A DNA stretch of 64,000 bases from a virus, in IMG/VR virus record IMGVR_UViG_3300025280_000024, positions 1 through 64,000 of that record; one strand, written 5' to 3'. Positions 30,150-39,062 of the stretch are shown here, in pieces. Positions within the stretch are counted from its first letter, which is position 1. Every line of letters begins with the position of its first letter. The notes beneath the pieces were generated by a model. The model made no database searches, was not told the origin of the DNA, and was given only the letters and a program-made list of their open reading frames with translations. Both the position numbers and the translations under genes were made by a program.

Positions 30150-31059
30150 CGAGTGGTTCTCCTAGTTTGTTCCATTCTCTATAGTGAAGCATCCTTTTCG
30201 AAGGTCTCTTCATTGTCTTACGTTCATCTGATGCTATATAATAACAGTATTTCTCCCATTTGTCAACATTAAAATACCATGGAATCTCTAAAATCGTATC
30301 TTTTTCTGTATTTATCTCTATAATATCAAAAACATCCTCCAAAGTGAAAAACCGGCCTGAATATCTTTCTTCTTTTGGCAATCTTTTCTTTTTTTCTCCG
30401 AATGGAGTAGGTTTTACCCAATTAGTTGTAGCTTTTTTTCTAAAATTCTTTGTGAACTTTTTGATGTCGGCCGTTTTAAATGTAAAGCCTAAATATTCCC
30501 CATCTTTGATTGTCTTTCCTTGATAAGAAAGAAAAAACCCTTTCTTGTTTGAAATTTTGTTCTTTTCTCTCTGATTTCTCACGATCCATGGTTGATATAT
30601 GCCATAAGGGAATGCTACGTAACACCGGCCAGGCACTACCCATCTGCTGATCAAACTGCTAATCTTGCAGGCAGCTATAGCACCATATAACACACTCCAA
30701 GAAAGACAATCTCTCTTCTCTACATCTTTAGATGGTACTGGAACATAAAATATTGGTATTGCTTTCTTGGATTTACCTGGTTTTGGATCCATATATCGAT
30801 AATTCCAGACAGGATCTTCTACCATATCTCCGAGCCTATACCTTATCAAAGGTTGTATATCATCGTTGCAAATGATCCAAATTGTTTTACAGCCGGCATA
30901 GGCACATTCAACAACTGCCCTCTCGACTGCAAGATAATTTTGTGCAATTGGCATCATTGCATCGTGCCATGGCATATTAAAATCTAAGTCTTGCCCGGAA
31001 ACGGGTATAATACCGGCCAAATGAAAAAATTTGTCTTCATTTATTTCTTCTATATTCAT
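30139..31059 (-). CDS. Nucleotidyltransferase-like (GT-A fold) protein
   Basis: 306 residues. The opening H-L-A-G-I-I-P-V-S-G, then M-M-P-I-A-Q-N-Y-L-A-V-E-R-A-V and A-G-C-K-T-I-W-I-I-C-N-D-D follow the order of sugar nucleotidyltransferases: a first strand ending in a glycine loop, a helix after a proline motif, and a second strand. The classical G-x-G-T-R signature is missing, so activity is unclear. The C-terminal half is basic and unrecognised. It overlaps the 311-residue Rossmann-like gene, so the pair probably works together. Confidence 0.5.
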   Translation of the reverse strand: MNIEEINEDKFFHLAGIIPVSGQDLDFNMPWHDAMMPIAQNYLAVERAVVECAYAGCKTIWIICNDDIQPLIRYRLGDMVEDPVWNYRYMDPKPGKSKKAIPIFYVPVPSKDVEKRDCLSWSVLYGAIAACKISSLISRWVVPGRCYVAFPYGIYQPWIVRNQREKNKISNKKGFFLSYQGKTIKDGEYLGFTFKTADIKKFTKNFRKKATTNWVKPTPFGEKKKRLPKEERYSGRFFTLEDVFDIIEINTEKDTILEIPWYFNVDKWEKYCYYIASDERKTMKRPSKRMLHYREWNKLGEPLDDE

Positions 31060-31972
31060 TCCAATCCATTTTTCGATTAACTTTGTATGAATAACTCTGA
31101 TTATCGATGAAATATTTATTAATTATGTCTTCTTCGCTGTCGTGTACAAATTCAATAGACTTAGTATCTTCATATAAATTTATCTGCAGAGGTATTGTCT
31201 CCCTTCTTTCAGATTCAATCTTTAAAGCATAATATTTATACTTTGTTTTATCCAGCATATCACGACCATTGCGGGCGCCCCTTATGCCGGCAGCTTTCAT
31301 AATATCCAACACTTTAAACTTCACATATGTGTCTGAATAGTTACTATCTTGAAGTTGCTTTTCAGTTAAATAAGAAACAGCTACAGCATCCTTTCTTTCT
31401 GGATGATAACCATCATACCTTTCTGTGCAATAGAGAAAAACTTCATTCACGAAATCATCTGATGTCTCAAAGTATTCATAAGAATGAGTTGTGCAACTTT
31501 TCATTTTGATCCAATCAAGGACTTTGTATAAACCTTCGTTAATATTGTCTATTTTGTCAGGTAAACCATGAATATTGGCATCATCGAAAATAAACAACTG
31601 TTCATACTTAAAACCAATCTGTGATCTTTCTGTTATGACACGTAGTATATTGTTGTCATCCAGTCTAATAGAAACAACTTTATCTGATAGCGGGTTCAAG
31701 CCGGCGAGTGATAAGACAAAAAGAAGATGTTTATAAGTATCTACCTTGGAAACTCCAAAGTTTATTTTTCCTTCTTTTCCCTGCAGTGATATTTTTTCTT
31801 CAGGAATAATCAAAGACGACAGGTTGTCAGTGTGGGCAAAAAAATCAAACCTAAAAGGTATCCTAAGTTCATTGTTTATAAGCGTATAGTTGTTTAAATA
31901 AGCAAACAGTACTGCGTTTAAACCATTACCAATAACAAGATTATCAACATCATAAACGATCTTGTTCAACAT
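31037..31972 (-). CDS. Hypothetical protein with Rossmann-like start
   Basis: 311 residues. L-V-I-G-N-G-L-N-A-V-L-F-A-Y resembles the G-x-G-x-x-A turn of FAD/NAD-binding proteins, followed by a helix and a short strand (Y-T-L-I-N-N). No second cofactor motif is recognised, so dinucleotide binding is a guess. It overlaps the nucleotidyltransferase-like gene by 23 bases. Confidence 0.45.
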   Translation of the reverse strand: MLNKIVYDVDNLVIGNGLNAVLFAYLNNYTLINNELRIPFRFDFFAHTDNLSSLIIPEEKISLQGKEGKINFGVSKVDTYKHLLFVLSLAGLNPLSDKVVSIRLDDNNILRVITERSQIGFKYEQLFIFDDANIHGLPDKIDNINEGLYKVLDWIKMKSCTTHSYEYFETSDDFVNEVFLYCTERYDGYHPERKDAVAVSYLTEKQLQDSNYSDTYVKFKVLDIMKAAGIRGARNGRDMLDKTKYKYYALKIESERRETIPLQINLYEDTKSIEFVHDSEEDIINKYFIDNQSYSYKVNRKMDWNEYRRNK

Positions 31973-32156
31973 TTCTCTTTTTTAATTCTTCTTCTAGCCT
32001 TGACAGTTTGTTTCTTTCAATTACGCGCTGCAGCTTCTTTGGTTTCTCTTTTTTAATTTTTTCTTTTTGTGCATCGATGAGTAGTTGTAAACTGTAATCG
32101 GTTAATTGACTAAGCGTTTTTCTTACAACTTTCTTCTCGGGTATTGTGGGATTCAT
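31950..32156 (-). CDS. Small basic coiled-coil protein
   Basis: 68 residues, very Lys/Glu-rich, with a long predicted helix (I-D-A-Q-K-E-K-I-K-K-E-K). It overlaps the GroES-like gene at its start and the 311-residue gene at its end. No family recognised. Confidence 0.5.
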   Translation of the reverse strand: MNPTIPEKKVVRKTLSQLTDYSLQLLIDAQKEKIKKEKPKKLQRVIERNKLSRLEEELKKRNVEQDRL

Positions 32157-32440
32157 TCAAAAACTCCCACTATATAATTCTCCAATATCAAATAAAAAGT
32201 TGATTCATTCAAAACAACCTCTTGAATCATAGAAGAATCAACCATTACTGACATTCCATTTAGAGAACGAAATTCCGTTTTACAATCTTGTGCAACTTTA
32301 ATTATTTTAACCGCTACATAGGGCTCTGTCGCTGCCATTTTATAACCTTCTGGCAACAAAACGGATACTTGTTCTTTTTCTTTAACCTCGGCCTTAATTG
32401 GCTTTATCAATAAGTGTCTATTTACTGGTCTTAAGCTCAT
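32153..32440 (-). CDS. GroES-like co-chaperonin
   Basis: 95 residues, close to GroES length. It opens L-R-P-V-N-R-H-L-L-I-K-P, matching the first strand of GroES (R-P-L-x-D-R-x-x-V), and closes F-Y-L-I-L-E-N-Y-I-V-G-V, matching the family's last strand. The stretch at ~20-35 (K-E-K-E-Q-V-S-V-L-L-P-E-G) would be the mobile loop that docks on GroEL. The middle is diverged, like T4 gp31. It likely partners the phage GroEL at 17.5 kb. The gene has TAGGAGGAAAA upstream and lies just after the RNR gene in the operon. Confidence 0.75.
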   Translation of the reverse strand: MSLRPVNRHLLIKPIKAEVKEKEQVSVLLPEGYKMAATEPYVAVKIIKVAQDCKTEFRSLNGMSVMVDSSMIQEVVLNESTFYLILENYIVGVFE

Positions 32441-32448
32441 TTTTCCTC

Positions 32449-35400
32449 CTATAGCTCACAGTAGTCGCCGTCACAGAACTTTGTTCCATTGCCGGCATTG
32501 TTTGTCTTAATTCTCTGAATTGGTATGACATCTTTAATCATTTCCTTATATTGTTCTCTTGTGATCGGTTCGTATGGTGCCTGCACATAGCCAGTCTCCT
32601 TGTATTTTAGAAATGAGACCGCCTTCAGTCTTGTTTCATACATTTCCAAAGCAGATTTAATGTCTTTTGCTTCTTCGGGTTGAAACGTGCAAGTGATACT
32701 CACAGAATTGTCTGCCCAATAATGTTGATATTGCGCAGCAATCTCAAGCTGTTCCCAAATGCTAACATCTTTCTTTCCTTTCTCGAAAAACGGTTCGTGA
32801 ATGGGAAACTCCACAACCTTTGTGTTTGGCGAGTATTCATCATCTTCGATCTTGAAGCCGTGCTCTCCAATAGTCTTAAGAAGATCAGAATCAGCTGAGA
32901 AGCGAATGCGACGAATATAGAACTCTGATTCGGGAAAATGAATCCCAGGTGTTGAGCCGTTGAGCAGTGATACTGTTCCCGATGGTTTGATGCTCGTTGT
33001 GCGCACAGAGCGAGGGACGCACAGCCAATCTGAATAACCCTTATCTAGTTTTCTCACTTCTTCGTAAGCATTATCACACCAGTTATATAGCTCTCTTCGG
33101 CCGTGCTTGTTGAAAGCTTGAACAACGCCCGACTGTGAAAGTCCGATGCGGCGATTCTTCAACATAATGCCGTTTGTCTCTGGCCAATGCGTATTAACCA
33201 GTGTGACTGTTTTCCCGTACATATAAGCAATCTTCAATGTCTTCAAGTAATCTTCATAGTCGTCGTGCTTGGCCGGAAACGTCTCTACTAAGCAGCATAA
33301 TTCTGCATCTTCCAACTGTTGTTCGACACAATTGTGAGCATACAACCCGTTTGCATCAAAAGCGTGTACTTCTGCAACCGTAATATCATATACAGGTTCT
33401 TCTCCCAAGCCAGTAATCGAACTAACTGTTGCCAAGAATTTAGTCTTATTGGGTTTACGCTTATATTCCGAAAGCAAAGTCTTTAACTTAAGACGCTTTG
33501 AGTCGTGAGAAAAGCCAATTCTTTCTTCATAATAAAATAAGTCTTCACCAGAAATCACAAGCTCATGTGATGCCTTTGTATCATACCAAGCATTTCCACC
33601 CTTTCCATCGGGTAGATATGATTTGCCGGCAACTCTTCTGTTTTGATAAATTCGACTGGAAATCCCCATTCTCAATAACATTCTTTGAACAGCTTGTAAC
33701 CTTTCTGTGTTAGACTGAGATAATCTTATCGATACACCGTTGGCTTGTGTACCTTGAACACTACCATCAGCATCAAAAAACCCACGAAGATAGCCGGAAT
33801 AGAACTCACAAGATGTTTGTTCAATATTCTCAGTAACTCGCTTAGTTCTGTCAATATTATAAGAGGAGGCTAACTTGTTCAATTCACCTAAACGCAGCCT
33901 GCTCTCGTTCCTTGAAGTTATATGAGACCAACCCTTGAAATCTTTACGCTTTTTCATTGGGGCAATTGAATTTAACACTTCTGTCATAATGCCAGTGTGA
34001 GATTCATCGTCTTCATGCCAAACGGATAAAATCGCCTGCTCTTTCGCAAACGTTCCGTCTCCCGTCAAAAGCCCAAGAAGATATCCCTCACCAAAAATCC
34101 CTTCACCTTTCCACTGATAGCCGCGATGATCGTTCAACACGATTTTATCATCGACGGAAATCTCCGACAATGGAAGCCACCCTTTCGAAGTCATAAGTTT
34201 GTGATTATCGGTTAGTTTAAGAGTGTGACCTTCAGCAGTCTCAATCTCAAAAACTTTCTTAATTCCTGTTTTCCAAAACCCATTACTGGTTGACTCGTAC
34301 TCTTTGCCGTCGACAATGATTTTCCCAAAATCAACATTCTGAATCATATCGCGAACTTGCCTGGGTCCAGTCGAAGTGTGTATCCAAGTATCGACTGTAA
34401 CACATGGATTGAAACCTGCGACATTAATGTCATCATCTCTATATCCGTCCTTCATCCTGCCACGAGTTTTGGCATTATCTAGCCAGATGTATCCTGGTTC
34501 TCCGTTCTTTTGTGATTGTTCTGAATGCCAAGTATAATCCATCCCAACATAGGCATTAAAAGAGTTGTTTGATCCCCATCGATGTGAATACAACTTCTTC
34601 TCATCATTCTTCATTGAAAGATAATCCATGTCGTTGTATTCACCCAGAGCTAACGCAGCAGATCGTCGAACGTTGCCGGCAACAACACATTTGCCAATGA
34701 GGTTTTCTGTGTCAACGATTGTTGTTGAGCGGATTTCTTTTCCTATCCGTTCGTCATAAAGCTCTTTGAGATCATCGTGAAGTTGCTTCAAAGGTTTGTA
34801 TCCAGAAGAGGTACCGCCGAATCCCTTGATTGGGGCACCATATTCTCGGATCTTGCTGTAATCAAACCTTGGAACTCTTTGACCGAAGAAATACCCATCC
34901 AACAAAATCTGAACTGATTCACACCAGCCTTCGCGGTCGTCTGGAACATAATGTACTTCGTCTATCCATTCGGGTTGCTTTACCGTGAGCTTTCTGGACC
35001 CGAGAGTATCAAAACCAACGCCCACGCCAAGCATAAGAGCGTCCATAATCCAACGGAATAGATAACCACCTTTGGTGTCGATTTCGCGTGTTGATCTAAA
35101 AGAACAGTTAAATAGTCCTGCACCGGTGCGTTCCTCCACGAATTTTGTGCCCATCATCCACAGCCCTCGGCCGGGTGGAGTCCATTTGAGGTTAAATAGT
35201 CGATCATAAGCTTCTTTTGCTGTCTTCTGTGCTTTTGTATCGTTCCATTCCAATCCAAGACTGGCAACGTGTTTCTTCTGAATCGTGAACATCCCTTCGA
35301 TGACTCTGCGACAGGTTTGAAACCACTCTTCCGTGCCTTCTGTTCCTGGATCAAATTCATCTAGCCGACGCGCATAAGTCCTCTTGTATGTAATATAGCC

Positions 35401-35499
35401 AACAGGACCCCATGGGACTTCTTCATGTCTATATTGATCAATGAAAACCTCCGATAAGCGAAACCTTCTTACTGTCTGTTGGTATGGATCATATTTCAT
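32449..35499 (-). CDS. nrdJ: Class II (B12-dependent) ribonucleotide reductase with intein
   Basis: 1016 residues as translated, about 658 after removing a 358-residue intein (residues 366-723). The exteins match adenosylcobalamin-dependent ribonucleoside-triphosphate reductase: N-C-S-F-R near residue 131, G-N-V-R-R-S, then F-N-P joined to C-V-E-Q-Q-L-E-D-A-E-L-C-C-L, where the C is the radical-bearing cysteine, and P-S-G-T-V-S-L-L-N-G-S-T-P-G in the C-terminal half. It makes dNTPs without oxygen and without a second subunit but needs cobalamin from the host. It overlaps the helicase gene by four bases. Confidence 0.93.
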   Translation of the reverse strand: MKYDPYQQTVRRFRLSEVFIDQYRHEEVPWGPVGYITYKRTYARRLDEFDPGTEGTEEWFQTCRRVIEGMFTIQKKHVASLGLEWNDTKAQKTAKEAYDRLFNLKWTPPGRGLWMMGTKFVEERTGAGLFNCSFRSTREIDTKGGYLFRWIMDALMLGVGVGFDTLGSRKLTVKQPEWIDEVHYVPDDREGWCESVQILLDGYFFGQRVPRFDYSKIREYGAPIKGFGGTSSGYKPLKQLHDDLKELYDERIGKEIRSTTIVDTENLIGKCVVAGNVRRSAALALGEYNDMDYLSMKNDEKKLYSHRWGSNNSFNAYVGMDYTWHSEQSQKNGEPGYIWLDNAKTRGRMKDGYRDDDINVAGFNPCVTVDTWIHTSTGPRQVRDMIQNVDFGKIIVDGKEYESTSNGFWKTGIKKVFEIETAEGHTLKLTDNHKLMTSKGWLPLSEISVDDKIVLNDHRGYQWKGEGIFGEGYLLGLLTGDGTFAKEQAILSVWHEDDESHTGIMTEVLNSIAPMKKRKDFKGWSHITSRNESRLRLGELNKLASSYNIDRTKRVTENIEQTSCEFYSGYLRGFFDADGSVQGTQANGVSIRLSQSNTERLQAVQRMLLRMGISSRIYQNRRVAGKSYLPDGKGGNAWYDTKASHELVISGEDLFYYEERIGFSHDSKRLKLKTLLSEYKRKPNKTKFLATVSSITGLGEEPVYDITVAEVHAFDANGLYAHNCVEQQLEDAELCCLVETFPAKHDDYEDYLKTLKIAYMYGKTVTLVNTHWPETNGIMLKNRRIGLSQSGVVQAFNKHGRRELYNWCDNAYEEVRKLDKGYSDWLCVPRSVRTTSIKPSGTVSLLNGSTPGIHFPESEFYIRRIRFSADSDLLKTIGEHGFKIEDDEYSPNTKVVEFPIHEPFFEKGKKDVSIWEQLEIAAQYQHYWADNSVSITCTFQPEEAKDIKSALEMYETRLKAVSFLKYKETGYVQAPYEPITREQYKEMIKDVIPIQRIKTNNAGNGTKFCDGDYCEL
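33331..34404 (-). other. Intein with LAGLIDADG homing endonuclease, inside nrdJ
   Basis: 358 residues. It begins with Cys (C-V-T-V-D-T-W-I) after F-N-P and ends H-A-F-D-A-N-G-L-Y-A-H-N, with the next extein residue Cys, so all splicing residues are present (Cys1, penultimate His, final Asn, Cys+1). Block B T-x-x-H is seen as T-D-N-H. Two LAGLIDADG motifs, Y-L-L-G-L-L-T-G-D-G and Y-L-R-G-F-F-D-A-D-G, show an intact endonuclease. It interrupts the reductase exactly at the active-site cysteine, a common homing site. Confidence 0.95.
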
Positions 35500-36902
35500 T
35501 CTTCTTCCTCTTCCTTGTTTAATTTGTATTTTACTGTATTGTCGGATTTTAGTTTGCTCCCGACGTATTCTTTGTATTTCTCTCTCAACATGTCTTTTCT
35601 CTGCGATTGCGACAGGCTTTCGCGAAACTCTTCCTGTCCTAAAACATCAATACTTACATTAGCGGGATCCATAGACACAGAATAGACCAACCCATCTGGG
35701 CCAAATCGATTCTTGGCTATAAAGAATCTTCCTTTGTTTTTGGCTTTATCAGCCATTGTTCTGGAGAGTGAAAAGATGAAATCCGCAACAAAACACTTGG
35801 CGAACGCCTCCGAGATAGAATTCATTGTAATAATTTCTTGATTCAATCCTTGCCTGTTCGTTTGAGACACCGACCAAAGAGGGCAGACAAAATTTTGTGC
35901 TAGTCCTCTAAGCTCTTCATAAATAGACTCCAGTTCTCTTCTTTTCTCATTATATCTCGACATTGGGGCAAGTAAATCTGCATAGTCAACAATAATCATA
36001 TCGACATTGTTACCTTTCTTGATTATTCTCTCTAGATGATTTTTTATTGTTTTCGTTGTGGCCTTTTTTGTAGGATATTCCTTGATAATCAAGTTGCCGG
36101 GAACATTTTTAATGATTTGATAGACATCATCTTTTCTCTCTCTCAAATCGTTGATTGGGATACCAGAAATGCAACTATCATATCGAGATCCAATGACCGT
36201 ATCGGCAAGTTCTAGTGTATAATGAACCACGTTTTTGCCGGCCTGGAGAGCTTTAGCCCCTAGATGAACCAGCAACATACTTTTGCCCGTGCCGGATGGC
36301 GCAATACCTATCCCAAGTTCTCCTTGACCCAAACCGCCATCACAAATATCATCAATGTCTGACCACCCAGTTGAAATTGCGTTTCTTGTTTTGATCTCAA
36401 ATCTTTTTTCAAAGTCGTTGATCCAGTCGTATCCAAAGTTGGTGTCAGTGCCGAGCTTCAGAGCTTCATTGATGACATGACTGATTTCATCGAACGATGA
36501 TTTTTGAAGAAGAGAAATAGATTTGATCATTGCTTCTTTAAGTTTCTGTCTTTTCGCAAAGTCCAACGCTGTCTCTTTAACAAAATCAGCATCCTCTACA
36601 TGCGACTTATATATTCTAACAAGAAACGTATGCACTTGTTTAATTAAAACTTCGTTTTCGTCCTGAAAGCTTGTTCGAAAAATGGTTGTGATTGCATCGT
36701 GAGTAGGATGTAGTTTATACTTCTCTTTATATTTAAAAATCTCTTCAACAATCAAACGAAGATATTGCACATCAAAATATGTTTCATCCAAAACCTCTTC
36801 AATTCGATCAGCAAATGATCGATCTTCCAAAATTATCTGGACCAACTTTTGTTGAAAGGTAATACCAAAATTTTTAAATGTGGTTTTATTCTCCGTGGTC
36901 AC
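35496..36902 (-). CDS. Replicative DNA helicase (DnaB/gp41-like)
   Basis: 468 residues. The RecA-fold core has Walker A A-P-S-G-T-G-K-S (201-208) and Walker B M-I-I-V-D-Y-A-D-L; W-S-V-S-Q-T-N-R is the DnaB-family H3 motif. The N-terminal ~170 residues are a helical domain and the C-terminus is acidic. It is a hexameric 5'-3' helicase that unwinds ahead of the phage polymerase. No primase gene is seen in this window. It overlaps both nrdJ and the exonuclease gene. Confidence 0.92.
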   Translation of the reverse strand: MTTENKTTFKNFGITFQQKLVQIILEDRSFADRIEEVLDETYFDVQYLRLIVEEIFKYKEKYKLHPTHDAITTIFRTSFQDENEVLIKQVHTFLVRIYKSHVEDADFVKETALDFAKRQKLKEAMIKSISLLQKSSFDEISHVINEALKLGTDTNFGYDWINDFEKRFEIKTRNAISTGWSDIDDICDGGLGQGELGIGIAPSGTGKSMLLVHLGAKALQAGKNVVHYTLELADTVIGSRYDSCISGIPINDLRERKDDVYQIIKNVPGNLIIKEYPTKKATTKTIKNHLERIIKKGNNVDMIIVDYADLLAPMSRYNEKRRELESIYEELRGLAQNFVCPLWSVSQTNRQGLNQEIITMNSISEAFAKCFVADFIFSLSRTMADKAKNKGRFFIAKNRFGPDGLVYSVSMDPANVSIDVLGQEEFRESLSQSQRKDMLREKYKEYVGSKLKSDNTVKYKLNKEEEEE

Positions 36903-37848
36903 TTATGATCCTGTTGAAGTTTTGAAAAAGATTTTCAAAGTTATACTCTCCGAACCCGTCTTTCGTGGACATTCTCAGGAATTCTGTTTTGTTGAACTCT
37001 GGAATGAATCCTCCAACTGTCTCTTTGACATATCGTCTGCTTTGAGGAGAAATCGTTGATGTATATAACTGCATCAGCTTATAATTTTCCTCCAAAAGAT
37101 CTATATTGTCTAACACGCGATCGTAAACCTTTAGTTTGGCTTCTTGTTGCTTGCAGTACTTTATCAGATCATCAATCAGATATGATTTTTCTTCTTTCAA
37201 AAACGGAAACCGTTTTGCTACTGTTGGCAAACCAATTGTTGGAATACCAGAAATATTGTCACTGCGATCTCCGACCATCGCTCTGGCCAAGGTAAAATTG
37301 TTTGGATGAATGCCAAACTTCTCGACAATATTGTTCTTGTTTAAAGTTTCTTTCTGAATTGGTCGATGTAACACGGTGTCTTCACTGAGAAGCTGAAAGA
37401 AGTCCTTATCACTGGACACTATCACTTTCTGAAGACCCGAATAAACATTCGACATACACAAGTATCCAATAATATCGTCTGCTTCTACATTGTCGATCAT
37501 CAATTGAATCACAGGCATCTGATTGAAGAATTCTGAAACTCTGGTCAATTGCCAAATCTTGTTTTGAAGTTCTTCGTTCTCTGAAAGATTGCGAATACTT
37601 CGATTAAGCCGAATAGGTTTTCGGCCGGCCTTGTAGTCTTTTTTTAATGTTTTTCTTTTCTTGGATCCTCCGATTCCATCCCAACAAATAACAATTTCAT
37701 GTGGTCTGGATTCTCGAACCAACTTTTGTAATGACTTGATGCTTCCCTTTAAACCTCCAATGGGTTGACCATTGGAAGAAAGAGAGGGATCGACAATATA
37801 GTTTCTCAAAAACAAATTGAGATAGTCAATGATTAATACTCTTTTCAT
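36886..37848 (-). CDS. 5'-3' exonuclease / FEN-type nuclease
   Basis: 320 residues from ATG at 37848, where AAAGG sits at good spacing; an in-frame start at 37875 falls in the promoter/terminator region. It starts M-K-R-V-L-I-I-D-Y-L-N. The N-terminal metal-site Asp, W-D-G, K-K-D-Y-K-A-G-R and the cluster V-E-A-D-D-I-I-G-Y are typical of T4 RNase H/T5 FEN nucleases, as is V-S-S-D-K-D-F-F-Q-L. It removes RNA primers and 5' flaps. It is transcribed from a promoter embedded in the recA terminator. Confidence 0.9.
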   Translation of the reverse strand: MKRVLIIDYLNLFLRNYIVDPSLSSNGQPIGGLKGSIKSLQKLVRESRPHEIVICWDGIGGSKKRKTLKKDYKAGRKPIRLNRSIRNLSENEELQNKIWQLTRVSEFFNQMPVIQLMIDNVEADDIIGYLCMSNVYSGLQKVIVSSDKDFFQLLSEDTVLHRPIQKETLNKNNIVEKFGIHPNNFTLARAMVGDRSDNISGIPTIGLPTVAKRFPFLKEEKSYLIDDLIKYCKQQEAKLKVYDRVLDNIDLLEENYKLMQLYTSTISPQSRRYVKETVGGFIPEFNKTEFLRMSTKDGFGEYNFENLFQNFNRIISDHGE

Positions 37849-37867
37849 GTTTACCTTTGATAAAAAA

Positions 37868-37895
37868 GCCCTCATCTAGTATACCAGATGAGGGC
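37868..37895 (-). terminator. Rho-independent terminator after recA
   Basis: A 10-bp stem (GCCCTCATCT / AGATGAGGGC) with an 8-base loop, followed on the minus strand by TTTTTT. It ends the SSB-recA transcript. The loop contains the -10 box of the next promoter. Confidence 0.85.
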
Positions 37896-37906
37896 CTATA
37901 AGTCAA
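37878..37906 (-). promoter_or_regulatory. Sigma70-type promoter embedded in terminator
   Basis: Minus strand TTGACT (37901-37906), exactly 17 bp, TATACT (37878-37883). The spacer is one arm of the terminator hairpin and the -10 box is in its loop. It drives the exonuclease-helicase-RNR operon. Confidence 0.75.
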
Positions 37907-37920
37907 TAGTTATTTATTAA

Positions 37921-39042
37921 TTATTCACTGTCATAAAATTGAGAAGCATCACCCTCTCTTTTGTCGAACTTATGAATAATCTCTTCATCAATAATTTGAA
38001 GAACTTGTTTCTTGAATTCCGGTTCAATAATCTTCTCTGGCCATCTGCTAGGTTGAAACTTTACAGCCTCACCATTATCATATTCCAGAGTATACCAAGA
38101 ACCAGCAGTCGTCACTCGATCAGAGTTTTTGATTGCATCAAGTAAACTTTCATCATCCATAATGCCAACGTCGGTACCACCCCACAAAATTTTGAAGTTA
38201 CATGTACGCCCCTGTGAGCCAAACCTTGACTTCTCAAGTTTTGCTTTGACTTCCGAACCAACACGGAATCCGTTATCATCAGTTACAAAAGATGATTTTG
38301 CCTTTCTGCCTGTGAGCCAGATACGCAGGGAATATGCATATGCTACTGCTTTTCCGCCAGGAGTTACATAAGGTGTCGTCATCGCCACAACATGAGCATT
38401 GATACCAGTCGGAATGTTGGTCTTCAACTGGTTCAAGATCAAAAGCGCTGATCTTGAGTTTGCAATCGGGACTGTCAGTTTCGACATTCCCTTTGCCAAG
38501 ATTCTTGCTTTCAACGCTACGCTTGATTGAGGATTGAAATCTCCTTCAAGATCCGAGATAGCAGGGGTGTTTGCCAAGCTGTCCCAAATAAACAACATTT
38601 TGTTTTCATTGGATTCAAGCAGTGTTTCAATTGTCTCTAAAACAAATTCCACACTAGTTGCCTGAATATATAACAGTTTTGACAAATCACACCCTGCTGC
38701 CTCGATGAAGGTAGGATCCATGGCTGACTCTGAATCAAAGTAGACAACATCAATACCCATTTTTTGAGCATTGCTAGCAATTTGTACAGCCATGTACGAT
38801 TTACCAGTTGACTCTAAACCAGCGATCTCCGTGATCTTTCCGACAGGTATGCCGGCGAGCCGGCCTTTGGCTATGATACTATCAAGCCATCTTGAGCCGG
38901 TAGGAATCCATTCCTTAACTAAGGTGGGACAATCTTCATCCTTGAGATCGTGGGCTACTTCCATACCTGCCTTTTTGTTGATGATCGAGCGTAGATCTTC
39001 TATCGATAGTTTGCCAACTTTGGTGCTCTTTCGTTTGGCCAT
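37921..39042 (-). CDS. RecA/UvsX-family recombinase
   Basis: 373 residues, bacterial RecA-like. Walker A G-L-E-S-T-G-K-S at 75-82, Walker B-like M-L-F-I-W-D-S-L-A, and L-L-I-L-N-Q-L-K in the ssDNA-binding region are visible. It forms filaments on ssDNA for strand exchange and probably supports recombination-dependent replication. It follows the SSB gene closely (AGGAGG ribosome binding site) and ends at a strong terminator, so SSB and RecA form one unit. Confidence 0.95.
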   Translation of the reverse strand: MAKRKSTKVGKLSIEDLRSIINKKAGMEVAHDLKDEDCPTLVKEWIPTGSRWLDSIIAKGRLAGIPVGKITEIAGLESTGKSYMAVQIASNAQKMGIDVVYFDSESAMDPTFIEAAGCDLSKLLYIQATSVEFVLETIETLLESNENKMLFIWDSLANTPAISDLEGDFNPQSSVALKARILAKGMSKLTVPIANSRSALLILNQLKTNIPTGINAHVVAMTTPYVTPGGKAVAYAYSLRIWLTGRKAKSSFVTDDNGFRVGSEVKAKLEKSRFGSQGRTCNFKILWGGTDVGIMDDESLLDAIKNSDRVTTAGSWYTLEYDNGEAVKFQPSRWPEKIIEPEFKKQVLQIIDEEIIHKFDKREGDASQFYDSE

Positions 39043-39062
39043 TGGATCCTCCTACAAGTGTG

